Source: CAYGXH01 sp964354485
Lineage (GTDB): Bacteria; Bacteroidota; Ignavibacteria; UBA10030; SZUA-254
Direction of reading: 5' to 3'
NCBI GenBank assembly: GCA_964354485.1
Contig: CAYGZY010000200.1
Coordinates: forward strand, 1 to 5,716
DNA: 5,716 nucleotides
Position 1 is the stretch's first letter. Each line of letters opens with the position of its first letter. Below are positions 1 to 5,716 of the stretch, one piece after another. The notes under the pieces were generated by a model, which had not been told where the DNA came from, searched no databases, and worked only from the letters and a program-made list of their open reading frames with translations. The position numbers and the translations under genes were made by a program.

Positions 1-8
1 CGCATTCA

Positions 9-36
9 TTTACACTGGAAATTCAATTGTAATAAT
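9..36 (+). promoter_or_regulatory. Possible sigma70-type promoter of the lipoprotein gene
   Basis: A -35-like TTTACA (9-14) and a -10-like AATAAT (31-36) are separated by 16 bases, each one base away from the E. coli consensus. Transcription would start near 43. That leaves no leader for an ATG at 42 but a leader of about 25 bases for the ATG at 69, in agreement with the ribosome binding site. AT-rich intergenic DNA gives such matches by chance, and the region further upstream lies outside the window. Confidence 0.35.
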
Positions 37-58
37 CAAGCATGATTGCTATATCAAC

Positions 59-63
59 GGAGA
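59..63 (+). promoter_or_regulatory. Ribosome binding site that selects the start at 69
   Basis: GGAGA lies five bases before the ATG at 69. The in-frame ATG at 42 has no purine-rich Shine-Dalgarno sequence before it (the preceding bases are AATAATCAAGC). Starting at 69 also places Lys directly after Met, ahead of the hydrophobic signal stretch, as expected for a lipoprotein signal peptide. Confidence 0.7.
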
Positions 64-68
64 AACAA

Positions 69-1886
69 ATGAAATCGTTGTATACTACACTCGGATTTAT
101 CGTTATTATCCTATCACTTTTCATATCTGGTTGCGACCTCATAACACAGGAACCGGCACAGAACAGAGTTCCACCACCGGGTGATGATCTCATATTCACT
201 GAGGTTTTCACTTTACCACCGGATCAATTCTATGCCTATTCCTGGATTGAGGTCTATAATCCGACCAACGCACCTTTCCTCTGGTACCAGGAAATATATC
301 CTGCTATTATATTTATGGTTGGTCAGGGACCGGTCGCATATTCAACAACCAACGACGGAAGGACATGGGAAGAAGTTGATCTGGGGATAAGCCCCGAAAC
401 TATACTGAAGGGTCTGGTCTTCCCCTGGCCCGATACCGGAATCGCTGTTGGAACTGGGGGAACTATTCTTCGTCTCATCAGAAGGGGCGGCGTTCTCAAT
501 GTTGAACCTGTCCCGGATGCATACCCATACAAACCTGCCGATTTACGGAACCTTAATCTGAATGATGTTTCGGGTGGGCTCCAGAATCCGTCGGCTTGGG
601 CTTGCGGTGACAGCGGGAGAATTATCAGAACAGTGAATCGGGGTCTTAGCTGGAGGAATTACTACAGCCCTGCTCCGCCAACAACTAAAAACTTAAATGC
701 CATAGAATTTATGAACTTTGACGCTATTTACTGTGTAGGCGATTCCGGCACACTCCTAAGATCGCCGCGGGCGAATGTGTGGGAAACAATGACACCGCCA
801 GATGAATATAAAAACGTCAATTTCTATGGAGTTAAATTTATAAGCAAAGACACAGGATTCGCTGTCGGAGACAACGGCGCCATCATATACACATTTACGG
901 GCGGGAACGTATGGATCGCTCAAGCCAGCGGTGTGACAACCGCTCTGCGCGATATTTTCTTCAGTAACGATGATCGTTATAATCGCAGAGTTGTCTGGGC
1001 TGTAGGCGATAACGGCGTTATATTAAAATCGAGAAATCGCGGAACAGAGTGGAGGAAAATCGAAACCGGCGTAAACAGAACGTTACGGGTTGTTACTTTT
1101 ATCGATAGCCTGCGGGGAGGTGCAATGGGTGATGACGGACTGATCTTAGTGTCCGAGAGTGCTGGTGAAGATTGGTTCGGGCAGAGTTTACCTGATATGG
1201 GTGATATTTACGCCGTATTCTATTTCCCGCCAAATGTCTATGAACGAGATTACTACACCTTGCAATATCGGGCGAAAAGGAAGCAATTCTTCTTCGATGA
1301 AAATACTTTTACAATCAACTACAGTGTGTTTACGAAAATTGACACCGGTACGCTTATATACAATCCTTTCACAACGGTAGGACTGGGATTATTCCCATTC
1401 GAAACCGTAGAATCGATACCGCCCGGCGGCTTTACAATTCTCAATAACGACAGTATTAAGTTTACAACGCATCATAAGCTGGGCCCGGGACAAACAAGCG
1501 TGCTGAATGCGAGTGTTGCATATTATATTGACCCATCATTTAGATATATTACGCGTCCGGTACTCTGGGATTTACTTTCTTCAGGTGAAATTCGCCTTGT
1601 CAATCATCATGAGAGGTTCGATCGTTTCACAAACAGGTTCCTAGAATATACCCAGCAAACTGTCGATATGGTCAGATGGGGTAACTATATGCCGGGACCC
1701 AATGACTTTCCGGGCGACTCCCTCTACCTGAACAACGTGCCAATTGGCTACATACCGGAATGGTATTCGATCGCGCGTTACGCAGATGATGTAGGAACAT
1801 CAGACCTCAATAATCTGAGTACTGCCAATTCATTTTACTTCGCGAAGGATCCCATACCGGGATGGTATAGTCAGAAGAGAAAATAA
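69..1886 (+). CDS. Lipoprotein with YCF48-like seven-unit propeller nested in a lamin-tail-like domain
   Basis: This encodes a predicted 605-residue lipoprotein of unknown specific function. Residues 1-22 form a type II signal peptide: Lys2, a hydrophobic stretch, and lipobox I-S-G-C with Cys22 as the lipidated residue. Residues 41-70 resemble the first strands of a lamin-tail domain (LIFTEVF, then WIEVYNPTNAPF). Residues 82-390 hold seven repeats of the YCF48/BNR type, each with a core like VGDNGVILKS followed by a G-x-x-W turn. They start near 84, 127, 179, 223, 266, 312 and 353; the second lacks the Trp. Seven units match the seven-bladed propeller of YCF48/HCF136. Residues 415-602 look like the rest of the lamin-tail domain: IPPGGFTILNN (450-460), SSGEIRLVNH (504-513), VDMVRWG (532-538) and a closing DPIPGWYSQ. 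In this setting the propeller is more likely a surface binding or scaffold module than a photosystem assembly factor. An alternative start at 42 would add nine residues but has no ribosome binding site. The gene ends 26 bases before a strong terminator. Confidence 0.85.
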   Translation: MKSLYTTLGFIVIILSLFISGCDLITQEPAQNRVPPPGDDLIFTEVFTLPPDQFYAYSWIEVYNPTNAPFLWYQEIYPAIIFMVGQGPVAYSTTNDGRTWEEVDLGISPETILKGLVFPWPDTGIAVGTGGTILRLIRRGGVLNVEPVPDAYPYKPADLRNLNLNDVSGGLQNPSAWACGDSGRIIRTVNRGLSWRNYYSPAPPTTKNLNAIEFMNFDAIYCVGDSGTLLRSPRANVWETMTPPDEYKNVNFYGVKFISKDTGFAVGDNGAIIYTFTGGNVWIAQASGVTTALRDIFFSNDDRYNRRVVWAVGDNGVILKSRNRGTEWRKIETGVNRTLRVVTFIDSLRGGAMGDDGLILVSESAGEDWFGQSLPDMGDIYAVFYFPPNVYERDYYTLQYRAKRKQFFFDENTFTINYSVFTKIDTGTLIYNPFTTVGLGLFPFETVESIPPGGFTILNNDSIKFTTHHKLGPGQTSVLNASVAYYIDPSFRYITRPVLWDLLSSGEIRLVNHHERFDRFTNRFLEYTQQTVDMVRWGNYMPGPNDFPGDSLYLNNVPIGYIPEWYSIARYADDVGTSDLNNLSTANSFYFAKDPIPGWYSQKRK

Positions 1887-1911
1887 GCTTTTTCAGTATA
1901 CGGATGTGCAC

Positions 1912-1942
1912 AAGAGCCGGAATATTTCCGGCTCTTTTTTTT
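1912..1942 (+). terminator. Rho-independent terminator of the lipoprotein gene
   Basis: Two 11-base arms, 1912-1922 (AAGAGCCGGAA) and 1926-1936, pair perfectly around a three-base TAT loop. A run of eight T (1935-1942) follows. This is a canonical intrinsic terminator for transcription from the left, 26 bases after the stop codon. Read on the minus strand the same stem is followed by only two T and then GTGCAC, so it is probably weak in that direction. The T-tract shares bases 1941-1942 with the TAA stop codon (1943-1941) of the opposing gene. Confidence 0.92.
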
Positions 1943-4900
1943 ATCGGAGCGATACTTCGATGAAACGATTTGGTTCGAAAAGAGTAACGTAACGCCGGCT
2001 TTCACCGTCGAACGGCCGAAGGAATCCGATGAGCAATCCGATTGAGGTACCTGCATTGTATCGCAGGTTTAATTTATCGCTGTGAGCGATGCAAAGGTAT
2101 GTTCTGTAACCGGTCATAGTTTTTTGAATCGATGAAGATATGAGAGAAGATCCGGCCAGATTCTTATCCATAAAGTGCGATTGAGCAGGATCGGTGGCGT
2201 TGAAAATCTGTAGTTGAGTACTTACCGTTGATTCGTTTTGGGGTGTGACTGTTACGAGCAGATTCTCTCTTCCCATGAACCAGCCGTCGTTGTTGCCGTC
2301 GATCATCACTTTGATGGGAGTGAGACTGTCCGTATCAATGACGAAAAAGAGCGAATCGTGATTCCATGATGCATATAATGACGCACGTATCTTATCATCG
2401 TGGAGGGTAGCCCATGAGTGGATGGTGTCTCTGCTTCCGTAACGGATTTCATTCATATGCGGCAGACAAGGGAGGGGATCATTAGCATCGTTAATTCCGT
2501 CTTTGTCTGAATCAGTATCATTGAGCATCGGGAATAATGCCTTCCCGCCATACGATTCGCCCCATCCCTCCCGAATCCAGTTTGAAGAAAGGAGTTCATC
2601 CATGTCTGCAATTCCATCATTATCGCTATCGGTTTTTGTAGAGTCGCTGTAGAGACGCGCTTCATCGAGCGGGAGTCGCAGATCGTTATCCGGTATCCCG
2701 TCTTCATCATAGTCACGGGCGGCCAGTACTTCGGTGTAAGCGAGGTCGTACCACTCCTCGGGGGGAACGATCCGGAGAATGTGCGCATTGGCATCAAAGT
2801 GCTCTCCGAATGTTGCCGCCGTGCCGATCGTCGGTGATATATGATTAAACCAATATTCAGGATAACCGCTTGCGAGAAAAATATCGTCGAGCTGGTGGTT
2901 GAATTCATGTACCATGAGCCAGTTGTTGCCGGCGTTATGATTGACCTTCGTTGCATCCCACCATGAAATGCCGTACCCTTTGCCGGTTCCGACTCCCGTA
3001 GTAAAACCGCCTCCTCCGCCTGCGAGCGCATAATGCCTGCGTGTTGTATCGTAATATTGTGTGCACGTTATATAAAGGACTCCTCCGTAATTGCGGATAT
3101 GTTTGCCGTTCAGCCGCAGGTAATGTTCTAAAACCGTGTCGAGGGGTGGATACCACCATTCACTCCCGTAGACATCCTTCCGCTTCAAGGGTTCACGAAT
3201 AACAACCGTCTCGAGATCGATGAAGAACCGCATCCCGGAATGCATCCAGTAAAATTTTACACCGTCCGCGAGCTGGTCTTCTATACGTCTGATCTCCGAT
3301 TCCGGGAGAGAAGGAATCGGAATATCGGGAGGAGCCGGCTTGCTGTCGTCCAAAATATTGGCGAACAAGAGACACACCACCGGAAGGCGGGCGTAGAGTT
3401 TCGATCGGGGAATAGGGGGCGGTCTGAATGTGTAGCGCGGTTGATTCGCCGGCAGGGCCGGCAGGGTTGTCAGTGTCGGTGAAAAGGTATACGAATACTT
3501 TCCGTTTACCTTTTGTAAGTGATTCAACTTTATCGAATGGAGAGTTGATTTACTGTCTCCTGAATCGGCCGCAGTATGTCCTTCCGTGTCGCAGTAGCTG
3601 ATAGATCCTCTCGCTTCGTCTAGGCTTTCCCATGATATGGTAACACCAGGAGTATCGTTATATGAAACCCGGGGAGTGGGATCGAGAAGATCGGTGTTTG
3701 TACATATGATCCTTCCGTAGTTGTAATCGGCGATAAACAGGCGCCCGTTTCTGTCGATGGCGATGCTCTGCGGGAGTATGAAATTCTGAGATCTGCCGAA
3801 AAATGATTTCAGCCGCGTCCCGCTTGTATCGTAAGAACGAACTTCATTGAAGATGCTGACGTAGATTCTGTTTTTCCAGACCGCGATTCCGTGTCCCTCC
3901 CCGCCGCCGTAGCAGATGGTTTTTCGCCATGATGCTTTTGTTCCATTCCATTGGAAGATTTCGATCTGACTCAAACCGGTGTTCAGAATGCATATCGTAC
4001 TGTCGTCTATGCTGATATCTGTCGGAAATACAAGACGATCAGTACCAAACTGAGAAACCGGCTGCAGGTCCTTATCGAAGACCTGAATCCGGTTATTATA
4101 TTTGTCAACAACAAAAATCTGACGAAGATTATTGACTTCAATTGCCTGCGGATCATCGAATTGGCTGGTATTTTTTCCTTTCCATCCGGTTGACTCATGC
4201 CATTTTCCGTTCGTCGAAAATTTATGAATCGAATTATTACCGCGATCTGCGATGATGAGTGTGGAATCGTCCAGGAACGCGCATGCATGCGGTCGCCGGA
4301 GCTGACCTTTTTCATGCGCCGGTGTACCGATGGATGAAATTTTATTACCGTTTCTGTCTAACATGATAACCTGTCCGAGCTCTTCCCGCGGTACGGCGAA
4401 TGTTCCCTCGGAATGAAGAGTAAAGTGTTCAATCCACGGTATCGAACGCACTGCCGAACCATTGTTCAGTCGACGTACAACAGCTTCGTGGAAACATACG
4501 TGACCGCCTGAACTCTCGATGCCGATGTATCCGATCGGAAATCGTAGCGGAGTATCCGTAAGAACGGATTGGTGATCAAGCAGAACGGAACACAGGTAGC
4601 GCGAGGGATCGACCTGTAAAGTAAGTATGTGCGGTTCCGATCGGGTGACCGTGGGAGTCTGCACCGAGGATGTCGCTGTAAATTCGCCGTTGTAAAAATA
4701 GCCCACGAGAAGAACATTGTTGCCGTCAAAACGCACCATCTGAGCGTATTGCGTATTATTTCGCTCGCGGGAAGAAAAAATAAATCCGACGCCCATGTCG
4801 CCCTCGATATGTTCGAATGTAATTTCAAATTCAAACGCTGCGGACATGTATGTATCGAGAAGGCTGGAGCAATCGTACTCAACCGATTTCTGATGATATC

Positions 4901-5072
4901 TTCCGTCAATGATTTGCCAGTTTCCTTTAACGGGCTGCCACCGTGGAAATCCGTTTGAACCATTCAGATACTCAGAAAAACGATCCAGCAATATAATTTC
5001 AGATTTTTCCTGCGGGATTACGATATTGGTCGGCAATAATATGGAAATTGTAAGCAGAATAAAGCGCATCAT
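1941..5072 (-). CDS. Exported multidomain zincin-like protein (LamG/NHL/Fn3/HExxH/Ca repeats/CBM9-like)
   Basis: This encodes a predicted 1043-residue exported protein, probably a metal-dependent hydrolase; its substrate is unknown. Residues 1-20 form a plausible signal peptide (Arg3, hydrophobic 4-19). Residues 27-202 resemble a LamG/concanavalin-like beta-sandwich (LLDRF, GNWQIIDGRY, YIGIESSGG). Residues 217-461 form a six-bladed NHL propeller, with repeats such as PQAIEVNN..IFVVDKYNNRIQVFD (308-333) and PQSIAIDRNGRLFIADYNYG (434-453). Residues 466-550 look like the Fn3-type domain seen before phosphoesterases (VTISWES, then H-S-I-K-L). Residues 556-785 hold a zincin-like domain with HEFNH at 722-726 (His722 and His726 as zinc ligands, Glu723 as catalytic base), followed by QLDD. 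Third-ligand candidates are Glu739, His744, Glu757, His758, Asp760 and His764. Calcium-type D-x-D-x-D-G repeats lie at 787-797, 815-825 and 854-865. Residues 872-1043 resemble a CBM9/DOMON-like sandwich. The start at 5072 follows GAGGG at a five-base spacing; 5069 is an alternative. The open frame continues to 5234 only by reading through a tRNA. I do not recognise a named peptidase family. Confidence 0.85.
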   Translation of the reverse strand: MMRFILLTISILLPTNIVIPQEKSEIILLDRFSEYLNGSNGFPRWQPVKGNWQIIDGRYHQKSVEYDCSSLLDTYMSAAFEFEITFEHIEGDMGVGFIFSSRERNNTQYAQMVRFDGNNVLLVGYFYNGEFTATSSVQTPTVTRSEPHILTLQVDPSRYLCSVLLDHQSVLTDTPLRFPIGYIGIESSGGHVCFHEAVVRRLNNGSAVRSIPWIEHFTLHSEGTFAVPREELGQVIMLDRNGNKISSIGTPAHEKGQLRRPHACAFLDDSTLIIADRGNNSIHKFSTNGKWHESTGWKGKNTSQFDDPQAIEVNNLRQIFVVDKYNNRIQVFDKDLQPVSQFGTDRLVFPTDISIDDSTICILNTGLSQIEIFQWNGTKASWRKTICYGGGEGHGIAVWKNRIYVSIFNEVRSYDTSGTRLKSFFGRSQNFILPQSIAIDRNGRLFIADYNYGRIICTNTDLLDPTPRVSYNDTPGVTISWESLDEARGSISYCDTEGHTAADSGDSKSTLHSIKLNHLQKVNGKYSYTFSPTLTTLPALPANQPRYTFRPPPIPRSKLYARLPVVCLLFANILDDSKPAPPDIPIPSLPESEIRRIEDQLADGVKFYWMHSGMRFFIDLETVVIREPLKRKDVYGSEWWYPPLDTVLEHYLRLNGKHIRNYGGVLYITCTQYYDTTRRHYALAGGGGGFTTGVGTGKGYGISWWDATKVNHNAGNNWLMVHEFNHQLDDIFLASGYPEYWFNHISPTIGTAATFGEHFDANAHILRIVPPEEWYDLAYTEVLAARDYDEDGIPDNDLRLPLDEARLYSDSTKTDSDNDGIADMDELLSSNWIREGWGESYGGKALFPMLNDTDSDKDGINDANDPLPCLPHMNEIRYGSRDTIHSWATLHDDKIRASLYASWNHDSLFFVIDTDSLTPIKVMIDGNNDGWFMGRENLLVTVTPQNESTVSTQLQIFNATDPAQSHFMDKNLAGSSLISSSIQKTMTGYRTYLCIAHSDKLNLRYNAGTSIGLLIGFLRPFDGESRRYVTLFEPNRFIEVSLR

Positions 5073-5077
5073 AATGT

Positions 5078-5082
5078 CCCTC
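5078..5082 (-). promoter_or_regulatory. Ribosome binding site that selects the start at 5072
   Basis: On the minus strand GAGGG (within AAGAGGGAC) lies five bases before the ATG at 5072 and eight before the adjoining ATG at 5069. Other in-frame ATG codons at 5096, 5231 and 5234 would give a protein that either lacks a leading signal peptide or is translated from tRNA sequence. This site therefore places the true start downstream of the tRNA. Confidence 0.75.
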
Positions 5083-5119
5083 TTGTAAGATCTCATTAAG
5101 CGGGGATGTGTAGAGTGTG

Positions 5120-5205
5120 TGCTGAAGGTGGGAGTTGAACCCACACCCGGGGTAAGCCGGACTGGATTTTGAGTCCAGCGCGTCTGCCAGTTCCGCCACT
5201 TCAGC
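5120..5205 (-). tRNA. tRNA-Leu, anticodon CAA
   Basis: The minus strand folds as a complete class II tRNA. The acceptor arms GCTGAAG (5205-5199) and CTTCAGC (5127-5121) pair over seven bases, followed by discriminator A (5120). The D arm is GCG-loop-CGC. The anticodon stem CTGGA/TCCAG encloses the loop CTCAAAA, giving anticodon CAA (5171-5169), which reads UUG. A long variable arm built on CCGG/CCGG is typical of leucine tRNAs, and the T arm GTGGG-TTCAACT-CCCAC is perfect. The 3' CCA is not encoded (A is followed by CAC), so nucleotidyltransferase must add it. No T-rich terminator lies between the tRNA and the exported-protein gene 47 bases downstream, so co-transcription is possible. A -10-like TAATAT lies upstream on the minus strand (5249-5244), but no good -35 accompanies it. 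Confidence 0.97.
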
Positions 5206-5340
5206 AGTGAGATTCGGATCACTTCGTTCATCAAGCCGGATGAATATTACCCAAATGAACTGATTCCAGGTAATCCCTGGACATTAAACTGTTCCGATAA
5301 TTTGTAAAAAACGCGCGCGGTAATTCACACCGTTGCACAT

Positions 5341-5389
5341 GATGGTCTGCGCTTTAGGTATGAAAATCAAACAACAATGCGCGGACATC
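5341..5389. repeat. Long imperfect inverted repeat (hairpin)
   Basis: Arm 5341-5352 (GATGGTCTGCGC) pairs with 5379-5389 (GCGCGGACATC). The result is eleven base pairs, one of them a U-G wobble (5348 with 5383), plus a single bulged G at 5345, around a 26-base AT-rich loop. No T-run follows on either strand, so it is not an intrinsic terminator. It lies between the tRNA promoter area and the promoter of the right-hand gene. It could be a structured RNA, a protein-binding inverted repeat or a chance fold. Function is unknown. Confidence 0.55.
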
Positions 5390-5529
5390 GGTTAAAATAT
5401 ACGAAACATCCCTGAGATAGCAAAACCTCCATACACTTATAATGTAAATCAGGGCTGGCTGCGTGTCATACCGCTCAGCGACATTAGGTGCCTTTTATAC
5501 ATACCATGTGGACTTTGTAGGTAAAATAT

Positions 5530-5558
5530 TTGACTATCGAGTGGTTTCTCATTACATT
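5530..5558 (+). promoter_or_regulatory. Sigma70-type promoter of the right-hand gene
   Basis: TTGACT (5530-5535) and TACATT (5553-5558) are separated by exactly 17 bases. The -35 matches the consensus at five of six positions and the -10 at four of six. Transcription would begin near 5565, giving a leader of about 54 bases before the ATG at 5619. Bacteroidota proper use a different motif (TTTG with TAnnTTTG), so if the organism belongs there this match means less. Confidence 0.55.
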
Positions 5559-5618
5559 ATTGAAAAGGGGTGGTGAACTGATTAAAGTAATGGTGAAAAC
5601 TCCAAGGAGCATTTTACG

Positions 5619-5716
5619 ATGAAAAAATTCGGCGTTGTAATTCTTTTTCTTTTCTTAATCACGTATATCCCTTCATTCGGTTCGATCGATAAAAAACCCG
5701 GATCAAAATCCAAAAC
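5619..5716 (+). CDS. N-terminus of an exported protein, truncated by the window end
   Basis: Only the first 32 codons are visible. AAGGAG (5604-5609) lies nine bases before the ATG, an ideal ribosome binding site. The peptide starts MKKFGVVILFLFL and continues through a hydrophobic stretch to about residue 20, then becomes hydrophilic and lysine-rich (SIDKKPGSKSK). This is a typical Sec signal peptide, with cleavage probably near F-G-S at 20-22. No lipobox cysteine is visible, so type I cleavage or a retained anchor is more likely than a lipoprotein. The family cannot be told from this fragment. The frame is open to the last base. Confidence 0.8.
   Translation, partial: MKKFGVVILFLFLITYIPSFGSIDKKPGSKSK

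Larger units (their letters stand above)
5206..5618. other. Divergent intergenic region, non-coding
   Basis: These 413 bases separate the minus-strand tRNA from the plus-strand gene at 5619, so the region must carry two divergent promoters. I see no coding frame of worthwhile length; the ATG at 5360 gives only an 11-codon peptide before a stop. Contents are a small CCAGG-TAATC-CCTGG hairpin (5266-5280) without a T-tract, a CGCGCGCG stretch (5312-5319), a long hairpin at 5341-5389, an isolated perfect TATAAT (5438-5443) without a matching -35, and a good sigma70-type promoter at 5530-5558. I see no riboswitch or insertion-sequence end that I can name. Confidence 0.7.

Noticed and set aside
42..68. 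Upstream in-frame ATG at 42 as the start of the lipoprotein gene
   Set aside because: It has no ribosome binding site and would sit at or before the likely transcription start. The ATG at 69 has GGAGA at good spacing and begins a standard lipoprotein signal peptide.
1941..2460. Type IX secretion C-terminal sorting domain at the end of the large protein
   Set aside because: The last residues (RFIEVSLR) close a CBM9/DOMON-like sandwich and lack the usual Gly-x-Tyr and terminal Lys-rich pattern of that sorting domain.
2453..3031. A 192-residue minus-strand open frame inside the large gene
   Set aside because: It lies wholly within the exported protein gene in another frame, overlaps the catalytic and calcium-repeat region, and shows no domain or plausible start. 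It is a shadow frame.
4466..4963. Overlapping open frames of 165 (minus) and 109 (plus) residues
   Set aside because: Both are alternative-frame readings of the LamG/ConA-like part of the large gene, with no ribosome binding site or recognisable fold.
5120..5205. The tRNA gene as an integration site for a mobile element
   Set aside because: I found no second copy of the tRNA 3' end, no integrase and no other mobility gene in the window. The adjoining gene could still lie in an island whose far end is outside the window.
5303..5320. CGCGCGCG followed by six T on the minus strand as an intrinsic terminator
   Set aside because: No upstream complementary arm forms a stable stem directly next to the T-run, and no minus-strand gene is seen to the right that would need it.
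5448..5516. A small RNA starting after the perfect TATAAT at 5438-5443
   Set aside because: There is no -35 at a suitable distance, and the following sequence forms only short stems with no clear terminator.
1..5716. CRISPR array, insertion sequence or toxin-antitoxin pair
   Set aside because: No regularly spaced repeats, no transposase motif or terminal repeats, and no paired small genes were seen on either strand.

Overview
The window holds two complete, convergent genes for large exported proteins, one leucine tRNA, and the first codons of a third exported protein. The sequence looks like an environmental bacterium with a Gram-negative envelope. A lipoprotein with a YCF48-like propeller, a lamin-tail domain, an NHL propeller and thrombospondin type 3-like calcium repeats form a mix that is common in the Fibrobacterota-Chlorobiota-Bacteroidota (FCB) group and neighbouring phyla such as Ignavibacteria. 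That placement is inference from domain style only. No marker gene is present, and I see no convincing type IX secretion C-terminal sorting domain.

Layout. Positions 1-68 hold a possible promoter and a ribosome binding site. Positions 69-1886 (+) encode a 605-residue lipoprotein in which a seven-unit YCF48/BNR-like propeller appears to sit inside a split lamin-tail-like domain. Positions 1912-1942 form a strong rho-independent terminator whose T-tract overlaps the stop codon of the opposing gene. Positions 1941-5072 (-) encode a 1043-residue exported mosaic protein: LamG/ConA-like domain, six-bladed NHL propeller, Fn3-like domain, zincin-like domain with an HEFNH motif, calcium-binding D-rich repeats and a CBM9/DOMON-like C-terminus. 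Positions 5120-5205 (-) are tRNA-Leu(CAA), 47 bases upstream of that gene and on the same strand. Positions 5206-5618 are a divergent non-coding region with a long hairpin and a good sigma70-type promoter. From 5619 (+) a secreted or membrane-anchored protein begins and runs off the window.

Nothing here is an operon of several genes. The two large genes face each other and share only the terminator region. Both are exported and rich in propellers, so a role at the cell surface (binding or degrading extracellular polymer or protein) is the most that can be inferred. The main points of interest are the nested lamin-tail/propeller architecture, the zincin-like mosaic protein that I cannot place in a named peptidase family, and the tRNA gene that, read as protein, would falsely extend that gene by 54 codons.
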